Origin: UBA1181 sp963631545 | Lineage (GTDB): Bacteria > Bacteroidota > Bacteroidia > Bacteroidales > Paludibacteraceae | Length of the DNA: 9,227 bases | Direction of reading: 5' to 3' | Assembly: GCA_963631545.1 (NCBI GenBank) | Contig: CAVGRN010000076.1 | Span: 1 to 9,227, forward strand | In this document: positions 1 through 8,200 of the stretch, in pieces | Numbering within the stretch: position 1 is the first letter of the stretch | Layout of the letters: each line of letters starts with the position of its first letter | The notes under the pieces: generated by a model | The model's input: the letters and a program-made list of their open reading frames with translations, nothing else | What the model was told of the DNA's origin: nothing | Database searches by the model: none | Made by a program: the position numbers and the translations under genes

Positions 1-38
1 AGAGGAATTATTCCGCCCCCCCGCAGAATAATTCCTCT
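1..38. terminator. Perfect 13-bp inverted repeat, possible terminator of an upstream gene
   Basis: The arms AGAGGAATTATTC (1-13) and GAATAATTCCTCT (26-38) are exact reverse complements around a 12-nt loop that contains seven consecutive C residues (16-22). Such a stem would be stable as RNA and lies just before uvrA, so the likeliest role is the terminator of a gene to the left of the window. There is no clear T tract on the right side (the following bases are TGCTATTC). If it is a rho-independent terminator, it either works poorly rightward or serves a leftward transcript whose T tract lies outside the window. The stem may also continue past the left edge. The structure is certain, the function is inferred. 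Confidence 0.5.
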
Positions 39-68
39 TGCTATTCTACGAGAAGTAACCTAAATTCG
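38..68 (+). promoter_or_regulatory. Possible weak Bacteroidota-type promoter of uvrA
   Basis: TAAATTCG at 61-68 matches the Bacteroidota -7 consensus TAnnTTTG except for one base. A TTG at 38-40 lies 20 nt upstream, about the spacing expected for the -33 element. Transcription would start roughly 20-25 nt before the uvrA ATG. The -33 triplet abuts the end of the hairpin at 1-38. The match is imperfect and could be chance. Confidence 0.25.
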
Positions 69-97
69 CGTATCGAAATTACCGAAACCGATTCATC

Positions 98-2917
98 ATG
101 CCCGAGAACGACGAAATTATCATCAAAAACGCCCGCGTGCATAACCTCAAGGGTGTCGACGTGTTCATCCCCAGAAACAAATTCACCGTCATCACCGGCT
201 TGTCCGGCTCCGGAAAATCCTCCTTGGCCTTCGACACGCTCTACGCCGAGGGGCAACGCCGATACGTGGAGAGCCTCTCCGCCTACGCACGGCAATTCCT
301 CGGAAGAATGAGCAAACCCGAGGTGGACTTCATCAAAGGCATTCCGCCTGCCATCGCCATTCAACAAAAGGTGAACACGCACAACCCCCGCTCCACCGTC
401 GGCACTTCCACCGAAATATACGAATACCTGAAACTGCTCTTCGCCCGCATCGGCCGCACCTTCTCGCCCATCTCGGGCCGCGAAGTGGTGAAACACCAAG
501 TGAGCGACGTGGTAGACTACATCACCTCATTCCCCGAAGGGACAAAAGGACTGGTGCTGTCGCCTTTCGTCAAGAGTCGCAACGGACTGAACCAACCTGA
601 CTATTTCGACGGACTGCTGCAACAGGGCTTCACCCGCGTGGAAATCAACGGCGAGGTGCTTCGCATCGACGACGCAAGGAAGCGTTTCACCTACGAGCCG
701 GACGACAACGCCTACGTCGTGGTAGACCGTTTCGCCGCCCACACCGACGCCGACACGCTCAGCCGCTTGGCAGACTCCATCCAAACCGCCTTCGCCCAAG
801 CAGACGACCGCTGCCTCGTGCGCATGTACCCACAAGACGGCACGGCGGAGGAACGCGCCTTCTCCAAGAAATTCGAAGAAGACGGCATGGCGTTCGAAGA
901 GCCGTCCGACCTCCTCTTCAGCTTCAACACGCCCTACGGCGCCTGCCCCACCTGCGAGGGATTCGGCAAAGTAATCGGCATCGACGAAGACCTCGTGATA
1001 CCCGACAAGACCCGCAGCGTTTACGAAAACGCCGTAGCCTGCTGGCGTGGAGAGAAATTGTGTGAGTGGAACTACCTCTTCGTGTTGGACGCACAAAAAA
1101 AAGGATTCCCCGTACACAAACCCTACTGCGAACTATCGCAAGCGGAAAAAGACCTCCTCTGGCACGGCGACAAGAAAAGCATACGCGGAATTGACGACTT
1201 CTTCGACTTCGTCCGCGAGAACCAATACAAGATTCAATACCGCGTGCTACTGGCACGCTACCGCGGCAAAACCACCTGTCCCGACTGCCACGGCACACGC
1301 ATCCGCAAAGACGCCAACTATGTGAAAGTGGCCGGCAAATCCATCTCAGAACTGGTGCAGATGCCTGCCTCCGAATTGGCAGAGTTCTTCGACAAAATAG
1401 AACTGACCGAGGCGGAACACAAAACCGCCAAACGCCTGCTCACCGAGATCCGCACCCGCCTGAAACTCTTAGTGGACGTGGGCCTGGGCTACCTGACGCT
1501 CAACCGCCCCTCCAACACCCTTTCGGGCGGCGAAAGCCAGCGCATCAACCTCGTAACATCACTCGGCAGCAGTTTGGTGGGCTCTCTCTACGTGTTAGAC
1601 GAGCCAAGCATCGGCCTCCACCCACGCGACACGCACCGCCTCATCAACGTGCTGCGGCAACTGCAGAAAATCGGCAACACCGTCGTCGTTGTGGAACACG
1701 AAGAGGACTTTATGCGGGCAGCCGACTACATCATAGACATCGGCCCCAACGCCGGACGCTTGGGCGGCGAAGTGGTGTTCCAAGGCGCACTCACCCCAGA
1801 ACTGCTGCAAAACAAGCAACTCTGCGAACGTAGCCACACGCTGAAATACCTCAACGGCGACGAGAAAATCGAAACACCCACCTACCGCCGTCCATGGAGC
1901 AACTACATCGAGGTGACGAAAGTATGCCACAACAACCTGAAGAACATCAACGTCAAATTCCCACTCAACGTGCTGACCGTGGTAACAGGCGTGAGCGGGT
2001 CGGGCAAATCATCGCTCGTCTACGATGTCTTCTACAACGCCCTCAAACGCCACTTCGACGAGACGGCAGACAAGCCCGGAGCATTCGGCGACCTGCGGGG
2101 CAGCCTGCACCTGCTGAGCGGCACCGACTTTGTAGACCAGAACCCCATCGGGAAATCGTCCCGATCCAACCCCGTAACCTACGTCAAAGCCTACGACGAG
2201 ATACGCAAACTCTACGCTGCACAGCCACTTGCCAAGCAAATGGGCTACACCGCCGGCTACTTCTCGTTCAACACCGAGGGCGGCCGCTGCGAAGAGTGCC
2301 AAGGCGAAGGGACGATAACCGTGGAGATGCAGTTTATGGCAGACCTCGTGCTGCCGTGCGAAGCGTGCCAGGGAAAGCGTTACAAATCGGACGTGTTGGA
2401 GATTCTCTATCGAGGAAAATCAATATACGATGTGCTGGAGATGACCGTCAACCAAGCCGTTGAGTTCTTCTCGGAAAGCACAAGTACGACAGAGAAGAAG
2501 ATCATCAAGAAACTGAAGACCCTGCAAGAGGTGGGCTTAGGATATGTGAAGCTGGGGCAACCCTCCAACACCCTCTCGGGCGGAGAGAGCCAACGCGTGA
2601 AACTCGCCGCCATACTCGGCACAGAGAAACCCGAGCCAACGCTCTTCATCTTCGACGAACCGACAACGGGACTCCACTTCCACGACGTCAAAACCCTCTT
2701 GAAAGCCTTCAACGCACTGATTGCCAACGGACACACCGTAGTGATTGTGGAACACGATATGGATGTAGTGAAATCCGCCGACTATGTGATAGACATCGGT
2801 CCCGAGGGAGGCGACCAAGGCGGCAACCTCGTCTTCGCAGGCACCCCCGAAGAATTGGCGCAATGCGAGCAATCATACACCGGGAAATACCTCAAGAAAA
2901 AATTAGAAGAAAAATAA
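98..2917 (+). CDS. uvrA: Excinuclease ABC subunit A (UvrA)
   Basis: UvrA is the ATP-dependent damage-recognition subunit of nucleotide-excision repair. As a dimer it loads UvrB onto distorted DNA in the cytoplasm. The 939-residue product has the full duplicated ABC ATPase layout. The first half has Walker A at 34-42 (GLSGSGKSS), signature LSGGESQR at 475-482 and Walker B ending in D501-E502. The second half has Walker A at 631-639 (GVSGSGKSS), signature LSGGESQR at 826-833 and Walker B D853-E854. Zinc-binding cysteines are C283/C286 with C394/C397 and, in the C-terminal zinc finger, C731-x2-C734-x19-C754-x2-C757. The length and the region at about 120-260 fit UvrA1, which keeps the UvrB-binding domain, rather than the shorter UvrA2. 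The ATG at 98 gives a normal UvrA N terminus and has no Shine-Dalgarno sequence. Nothing appears truncated. The tsaC-like gene follows 14 bp later. Confidence 0.97.
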   Translation: MPENDEIIIKNARVHNLKGVDVFIPRNKFTVITGLSGSGKSSLAFDTLYAEGQRRYVESLSAYARQFLGRMSKPEVDFIKGIPPAIAIQQKVNTHNPRSTVGTSTEIYEYLKLLFARIGRTFSPISGREVVKHQVSDVVDYITSFPEGTKGLVLSPFVKSRNGLNQPDYFDGLLQQGFTRVEINGEVLRIDDARKRFTYEPDDNAYVVVDRFAAHTDADTLSRLADSIQTAFAQADDRCLVRMYPQDGTAEERAFSKKFEEDGMAFEEPSDLLFSFNTPYGACPTCEGFGKVIGIDEDLVIPDKTRSVYENAVACWRGEKLCEWNYLFVLDAQKKGFPVHKPYCELSQAEKDLLWHGDKKSIRGIDDFFDFVRENQYKIQYRVLLARYRGKTTCPDCHGTRIRKDANYVKVAGKSISELVQMPASELAEFFDKIELTEAEHKTAKRLLTEIRTRLKLLVDVGLGYLTLNRPSNTLSGGESQRINLVTSLGSSLVGSLYVLDEPSIGLHPRDTHRLINVLRQLQKIGNTVVVVEHEEDFMRAADYIIDIGPNAGRLGGEVVFQGALTPELLQNKQLCERSHTLKYLNGDEKIETPTYRRPWSNYIEVTKVCHNNLKNINVKFPLNVLTVVTGVSGSGKSSLVYDVFYNALKRHFDETADKPGAFGDLRGSLHLLSGTDFVDQNPIGKSSRSNPVTYVKAYDEIRKLYAAQPLAKQMGYTAGYFSFNTEGGRCEECQGEGTITVEMQFMADLVLPCEACQGKRYKSDVLEILYRGKSIYDVLEMTVNQAVEFFSESTSTTEKKIIKKLKTLQEVGLGYVKLGQPSNTLSGGESQRVKLAAILGTEKPEPTLFIFDEPTTGLHFHDVKTLLKAFNALIANGHTVVIVEHDMDVVKSADYVIDIGPEGGDQGGNLVFAGTPEELAQCEQSYTGKYLKKKLEEK

Positions 2918-2931
2918 AAACACTTTGTGCA

Positions 2932-3504
2932 ATGGAAGATTTCAGAGAAGACATACGCGAGGCCGTGCGCGTGCTGAAGGCGGGCGGCATCATCCTCTAC
3001 CCCACCGACACCATCTGGGGCTTAGGGTGCGACGCCACCAACGAAGAGGCCGTGAAGAAAATCTACGCACTGAAGCAACGCCCCGACAGCAAGTCGATGT
3101 TAGTGCTGACAGACCACGTCGCCAAGTTGGAACGCATCGTCGAGGAGGTGCCAGACGTGGCATACGACCTCATCGAACTGAGCGACAAACCGCTCACCAT
3201 CATCTACTCGGGCGCCAAGCAACTCGCCCCCAACCTGATTGCCGCCGATGGCAGCGTCGGGATCCGCATCACCAAGGAAGCCTTCTCGAAAGCCCTGTGC
3301 GAGGCTTTCCGCTGCCCAATCGTCTCCACCTCCGCCAACATCAGCGGACAGCCATCCGCCAAGAATTTCCAGGAGATAAGCGACGAAATCAAGTCTGGCG
3401 CAGACTATATCGTGAAATACCGCCAGGCCGACCTCACCGCCGCCAAGCCATCCTCCATCATCAAATTAGAGGCCGGGGGCGTGGTCAGCATCATCCGGGA
3501 GTGA
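2932..3504 (+). CDS. tsaC: L-threonylcarbamoyladenylate synthase (YrdC/Sua5/TsaC family)
   Basis: This family makes threonylcarbamoyl-AMP from L-threonine, bicarbonate and ATP. That is the first step of the universal t6A37 modification of tRNAs reading ANN codons, and the TsaB/D/E machinery then transfers the group to tRNA. The 190-residue product is a single YrdC domain. It shows YPTDTIWGLGCDATN at 23-37, KQRPDSK at 48-54, SVGIRI at 108-113 and STSANISGQPS at 132-142, all hallmark nucleotide and threonine pocket segments. It lacks the extra C-terminal Sua5 domain of about 150 residues, so it is the short TsaC/YwlC type. An in-frame GTG or TTG start further upstream would overlap uvrA. The ATG at 2932, after an A-rich leader, gives the normal family N terminus. 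The 14-bp gap suggests cotranscription with uvrA. The symbol follows the function; family membership is certain. Confidence 0.94.
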   Translation: MEDFREDIREAVRVLKAGGIILYPTDTIWGLGCDATNEEAVKKIYALKQRPDSKSMLVLTDHVAKLERIVEEVPDVAYDLIELSDKPLTIIYSGAKQLAPNLIAADGSVGIRITKEAFSKALCEAFRCPIVSTSANISGQPSAKNFQEISDEIKSGADYIVKYRQADLTAAKPSSIIKLEAGGVVSIIRE

Positions 3505-3520
3505 TTTTAACTTCCACCCT

Positions 3521-3552
3521 GCAAAAGTTGAAACAAAAAAATATACTTTTGC
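3521..3552 (+). promoter_or_regulatory. nadB promoter -7 box lying in an 8-bp inverted repeat
   Basis: TACTTTTG at 3544-3551 is a perfect match to the Bacteroidota -7 element TAnnTTTG. A start about 7 nt downstream would leave a leader of roughly 20 nt before the nadB ATG. No -33 TTTG at the usual spacing is evident; the nearest TTG (3528-3530) is only 13 nt away. The box overlaps one arm of an exact inverted repeat, GCAAAAGT (3521-3528) and ACTTTTGC (3545-3552), separated by 16 A/T-rich bases. That layout could be an operator. It could also be chance, because one arm is largely the promoter consensus itself. Confidence 0.5.
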
Positions 3553-3576
3553 CCCAATACTTTTAACGTGTTTCTT

Positions 3577-5208
3577 ATGGAAAAAAGATACGATTTTCTA
3601 ATCATAGGTTCGGGTATCGCCGGCATGAGCTTCGCCCTAAAAGTGGCTCAGAAAGGCAAAGTGGCGATACTCTGCAAGACGAATATGGACGAGGCCAACA
3701 CGCACTACGCGCAAGGCGGAATCGCCTCCGTCACCAAGGCAACGGACAACTTCGAAGACCATGTGGTGGACACCCTCATCGCCGGCGATGGCTGGTGCGA
3801 CGAGAAAGTGGTGCGCAAAGTGGTGGAAGGCGCACCCGAGCAGATACGCCAACTGCTGTCGTGGGGCGTGGATTTCGATAAGAACGCCGAGGGCAACTTC
3901 GACCTCCACAAAGAGGGCGGACACTCCGACTTCCGAATCCTGCACCACAAAGACAACACCGGCGAGGAGATACAAGACAGCCTCATCAAAGCGGTGAAGA
4001 AACACCCCAACATCGACATCTACGACCAGCACTTCGCCATCGAGATCATCACCCAGCACCACTTGGGGCAACTCGTGAAACACACCACCCCCAACATCGA
4101 GTGCTACGGCGCGTATGTGTTAGACATCCGCACCAACCACGTGGAGACATTCCTCTCCAAAATCACGATGATCTGCACCGGCGGCATCGGCAACATCTAC
4201 CAGACGACCACCAACCCATCCGTGGCTACCGGCGACGGCATCTCGATGGTGTACCGCGCCAAAGGATTGGTGGACGATATGGAGTTCGTGCAGTTCCACC
4301 CCACCGCACTATACCACCCCGGCGACCGCCCTTCATTCCTCATCACCGAGGCGATGCGCGGCTACGGCGGAATACTGCGCAACAAAAAGGGCGAATCATT
4401 TATGGAACGATATGACCCTCGCGGCTCGCTCGCACCACGCGACGTGGTGGCACGCTCCATCGACACCGAGATGAAGCGCACGGGCGACGAGTGCGTCTAC
4501 CTCGACGTAACACACAAAGACCCTGAGGTTACGAAACGCGAATACCCTACCATCTACAACAAATGCCTCTCATTGGGCATCGATATCACCAAGCAGCTCA
4601 TCCCTGTGGCACCCGCCGCACATTACTTCTGCGGAGGTATCAAAGTGGATATGAACGCACGCACCACCATCAACCGCCTCTACGCCGCCGGCGAGTGCGC
4701 CTGCACAGGACTGCACGGGGCGAACCGACTGGCATCCAACTCGCTCATCGAGGCCGTGGTCTACGCCGACGCCGCCGCAAAAGACTCCGTCAAACTGCTG
4801 CCTACGCTGACGTGGAACGAGGAAGTGCCAGAGTGGAACGACGAGGGTACGTCCCTCAACGAAGAGATGGTGCTGATCACCCAAAGCGAGAAAGAGGTGA
4901 ACCAAATCATGCAGGCGTATGTGGGCATCGTGCGGTCCAACCTGCGCCTCAAACGCGCGTACGACCGCCTCGAACTGCTCTACAAAGAGACGGAAAGCCT
5001 CTTCCAACGCTCCGTCGTGTCGAAGGAGATTTGCGAGTTGCGCAACATCATCAACACCGCCTATTTGGTCATCAAATTCGCCATGCAGCGCAAGGAAAGC
5101 CGCGGACTGCACTACACGATAGACTACCCCAAGCGCAACGAACACATGAACCGCTACGATGTGGACACACTCAAAAAGCAACAGGCAGGAAAAGTGAAAG
5201 CAGAATAA
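3577..5208 (+). CDS. nadB: L-aspartate oxidase (NadB)
   Basis: NadB is the FAD enzyme that oxidises L-aspartate to iminoaspartate, the first step of de novo NAD synthesis before quinolinate synthase NadA. Oxygen or, in anaerobes, fumarate re-oxidises the flavin. The 543-residue product has an N-terminal dinucleotide-binding motif IIGSGIAG (9-16). The EGGHS block has E113 and H116; this glutamate separates aspartate oxidases from succinate dehydrogenase and fumarate reductase flavoproteins. Substrate-site residues are H241 in QFHPTALYHPG, R288 in LAPRDVVAR, H349 in AAHYFCGGI and R384 in GANRLASNS; these appear equivalent to E. coli H244, R290, H351 and R386. The helical C-terminal domain is present. 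A GTG at 3568 is in frame, but the ATG at 3577 fits the family start MEKRYDFLIIG better. nadA and nadC are not next to it, and it is followed by a terminator. Confidence 0.96.
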   Translation: MEKRYDFLIIGSGIAGMSFALKVAQKGKVAILCKTNMDEANTHYAQGGIASVTKATDNFEDHVVDTLIAGDGWCDEKVVRKVVEGAPEQIRQLLSWGVDFDKNAEGNFDLHKEGGHSDFRILHHKDNTGEEIQDSLIKAVKKHPNIDIYDQHFAIEIITQHHLGQLVKHTTPNIECYGAYVLDIRTNHVETFLSKITMICTGGIGNIYQTTTNPSVATGDGISMVYRAKGLVDDMEFVQFHPTALYHPGDRPSFLITEAMRGYGGILRNKKGESFMERYDPRGSLAPRDVVARSIDTEMKRTGDECVYLDVTHKDPEVTKREYPTIYNKCLSLGIDITKQLIPVAPAAHYFCGGIKVDMNARTTINRLYAAGECACTGLHGANRLASNSLIEAVVYADAAAKDSVKLLPTLTWNEEVPEWNDEGTSLNEEMVLITQSEKEVNQIMQAYVGIVRSNLRLKRAYDRLELLYKETESLFQRSVVSKEICELRNIINTAYLVIKFAMQRKESRGLHYTIDYPKRNEHMNRYDVDTLKKQQAGKVKAE

Positions 5209-5251
5209 CAGAGAACCGCCCACAGGGGCCGGCATCAATATTCCAAAACAT

Positions 5252-5285
5252 GAAGGGGACCGAAAAACATTTCAGTCCCCTTTTT
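5252..5285. terminator. Terminator between convergent nadB and the helicase gene
   Basis: AAGGGGAC (5253-5260) pairs exactly with GTCCCCTT (5275-5282). After one C-A mismatch the pairing continues inward with GAAA/TTTC. The run TTTTT (5281-5285) at the 3' side makes a good rho-independent terminator for nadB, about 45 nt after its stop. It starts only about 7 nt past the stop codon of the opposite-strand helicase gene. In that direction the tail is CATGTTTTGG, a weaker T tract, so it may also end that transcript. Confidence 0.85.
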
Positions 5286-5291
5286 CATTTG

Positions 5292-8200
5292 TCAATCAAA
5301 TAAATACCACAAGTGCGTCTCCGTCTCGTACCCCATCTTCTGAAGCAGGTCTGCGTACTCATCCACCTGTTTTTGGTGGGATGTATGAGGTTTTCCCGTC
5401 TTGAAATCGACAATAATCATTTTATTGCCCTTTTTGATCACACGGTCGGGGCGGCGCATCATAGGTTTTTTGTTCTCGTCATACGCAAGGATGGAACACT
5501 CCTTGTAGGTTACCAGTCCGGGTGCGAACCACTCCGGATGTTCTTTAATCTTCTCCGATGCGAGTTTTTTTATCTCCTCCACCTCACCTTTAGACGAAGT
5601 CAAACCATCGACGGTACGCAGTGTCTCGGCTGCCTTCTGTATATCGTCCTCCGTGTCGATTTTCGAAAAGAGGGCGTGCAGCAACGTTCCTCGGCGTATA
5701 GATTTCTTGCTTTGCTGCACCTCATCTGGCTTAACCATTTCCTTAATGTATTCGTTCGCCTTGGTGGAACTCTTGAACGATGCGCACCCCGACCAATGGT
5801 GGAACTCGCACACCAAAGGATCCGGCACCTGTTTGAACGGATTCTGCGTTACCGCCGCCCGCTGTTCCGCTTCCGACGGCAGCAATTCGCCCACCTCGTA
5901 TTGCAGCGACAGAGGCGAATCCTCCGGCAAGTCGGAAGGGTTGGTGAGCTTTTCGCCAAGAACCGTTTTCAACAAGACATTGCAAGTCTTAGGTATCTCG
6001 GGTTCCTTTTTCGCCTCCTTATCCGCACAAATCACAACCAGGTTATTCACCGCCCGGGTAAACGCCACATAAAGCGTATTGACGCAATCCGCCAAGAGTT
6101 GCACCAACTCCTCCCTATACTTCGCCTCGAATAAAGAATGCTCCGCACTCTTCGCATGCAAGTAGATAGGCCAAACTGGGAACGAGTCTGGGGACGAGCC
6201 AGGAAACGCTTTGAAATCCTCGAAAGACGCTGGCATACTTTTCATATCGCACCAAGTCAAGGTTTTCAAATTTGAGCTGGAAGAAAGCACATCCGAATCG
6301 CAGAACGGCAATATCACGGTGTGGAACTCCAAGCCCTTCGACTTATGGATGGTCATAATGCGGATGCCGTCGGCGCTGTCGCCCATAGAGATCTTCTTCT
6401 GTTTCAGATATTTATCCCAATGATCGATGAAATTAGCAAGGGTTGGATCTTGCCGCTGGATATACTCCGTCAGCAAATCCAAGAATTTGGAGATGAAAGA
6501 CGACTGCATCGGCATCTTCTCCACCTCGAGTATCGACATCAACTCCTCTGCCATCTCATACAGAGGGAGGTTGCCGATGCCCAAAATCTTCGACATCAAT
6601 TCTTTATACTTTTGGTCAGACTCATAACCGATATTGGCAAGGATTTGCATCCTGTTGCCCAAGCCAGCATTTTCCGCATAAAGCATAAACAACTCCAGCA
6701 TGGAGATTTCATCATCGGGGTCCAAGATCACGCGCATAGCGTCGACCACCATTGTCAGCGCGTCGGACGATTCGAGGACGAAGGCCTCGTCCGAAATGAG
6801 GTCTAAGTTGAGCCCATCTTTCTCAAGTTCCTCCTTGTGTTCGTCGCGGTATTGGGCGAAACACTCGGCAATATCCTCAATTTCCTTTGATCTACGGACA
6901 AGAATGGTGATGTCTGCCGCTGCCACCCCCTCGCGTTGCACGCGCAGCACTTGGTCCACAAGGCAGTCTAACTCGCCGTCCTTATCCTTGGCGTATTGCA
7001 CCAAGATGTAGCCTTTGCCTTTTTGCGACTCCTTCGGGCATTTCTGCTTGGCAGAGGCGTAGACAGACGTCAGTTTCCTGAACGTGTCCTCACCGCCGAA
7101 TTTCCCCTGATAGGGAACGAGAATCGGCGAGATACCCGAATCGCCCGTCGGGGCGAAAAGCGAGTTGTTGAACTCCACGATGCGCTCCATGCTTCGCCAA
7201 TTGTCCTCTGCGGCAATAGGAGACACGTTGCCGGGGAATTCGCCGTCTAAGCCCTCGATAATGCTCCAGTCGCCATTTCTGAAACGGTAGATAGATTGTT
7301 TCGCATCGCCCACCACAAGGTTCATTTTACCTTTGTCAAGGCATTCTTTGACGAGCGGACGGAAGTTCTTCCACTGCGTTTGGCTGGTGTCTTGGAACTC
7401 ATCTATCATAATATGTTCCAAAAAGGAGCCGATCTTCTCGTAGATGAAAGGCGTGTCGGTTTCATCAATCATAGAATGGAGCAGACTGCCCGTTTCGCTC
7501 AGCGGGAATTGCATACGCCGGGATTTGACATGGCTCACGTTGCGGGCAATATCGTTCAGCAAACCCACATTGTTGAGTTGGGCGAGGATGAGGTCGCAAG
7601 TGAAGATTTTGCACATAGCATCCTTGCGGGTGTCGACGAACGCTCTATATTTACCAATCAAGGCGGAAGTCGCCAAAGCCTCTATTTGGCTCTTCTTCGG
7701 AGAAGTTTTCGTCGCATACGCAGAAAGATCTCCATCATACGCTTTCTGTGCTGTTCCCGTAAGCTCGATCAACTCGTCTAACTTAACCTTACCAGTCTTT
7801 GAAAAGAAATCTTTGGTTTTTTTGATGGGGGTATAAAATGTTCCCTTCCCTCTGAAATCTTCCACTGTCAATCCGCTACTGCTTATCAAATTGTCAATAT
7901 CAGCTGCCACCGAAAGGATTTTCTTCTCTTCCCCAGCTCGCAGTGTTTGAAGTTTCTTCTTATAAATGGCCAAAGAATTTGGATTCTTCAATAGTTTCAC
8001 CATCTCGCCCTCGTGTTCCTTAAAGACTTCGTGGAAGATGTTTTTTCCAAAATCCAGCAGCTCTTCCGAGAGCGACCAGTGTTTGTTATCGCTCAGCAAC
8101 TCCGCCGAATAAGCGTTCATCCAATTGCGGAGTGCAGGGTTGTCCCTAAACTCCTCGTTCATCAAGTCGACGGCGTCCGTCAAGAGATCTTTTTCATCAA

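Noticed and set aside
41..2872. Several open frames of 70-196 codons on the minus strand opposite uvrA, and a 189-codon plus-strand frame at 1894-2463
   Set aside because: They are compositionally biased (Arg-, Val- or Gly-rich) shadows of a GC-rich gene with intact motifs throughout, and they show no recognisable family.
2863..2931. A longer start for the tsaC-like gene overlapping the end of uvrA
   Set aside because: The added 23 residues match nothing in the YrdC family and overlap the uvrA C terminus; the ATG at 2932 fits the family.
3521..3552. The gcaaaagt/acttttgc dyad as a terminator for the uvrA-tsaC transcript
   Set aside because: The stem is short and A/T-rich with a 16-nt loop and is followed by CCCAATAC rather than a T tract. 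A promoter or operator reading is better.
5210..5240. A small GC-rich hairpin (GCCC/GGGC) just after nadB
   Set aside because: The stem is only about four pairs with no T tract. The hairpin at 5252-5285 is a far better terminator.
4563..5303. A 246-codon plus-strand frame and a 222-codon minus-strand frame overlapping the nadB 3' half
   Set aside because: nadB is intact across this region. The alternative products are Arg/Pro-rich or His/Val-rich low-complexity shadows without motifs.
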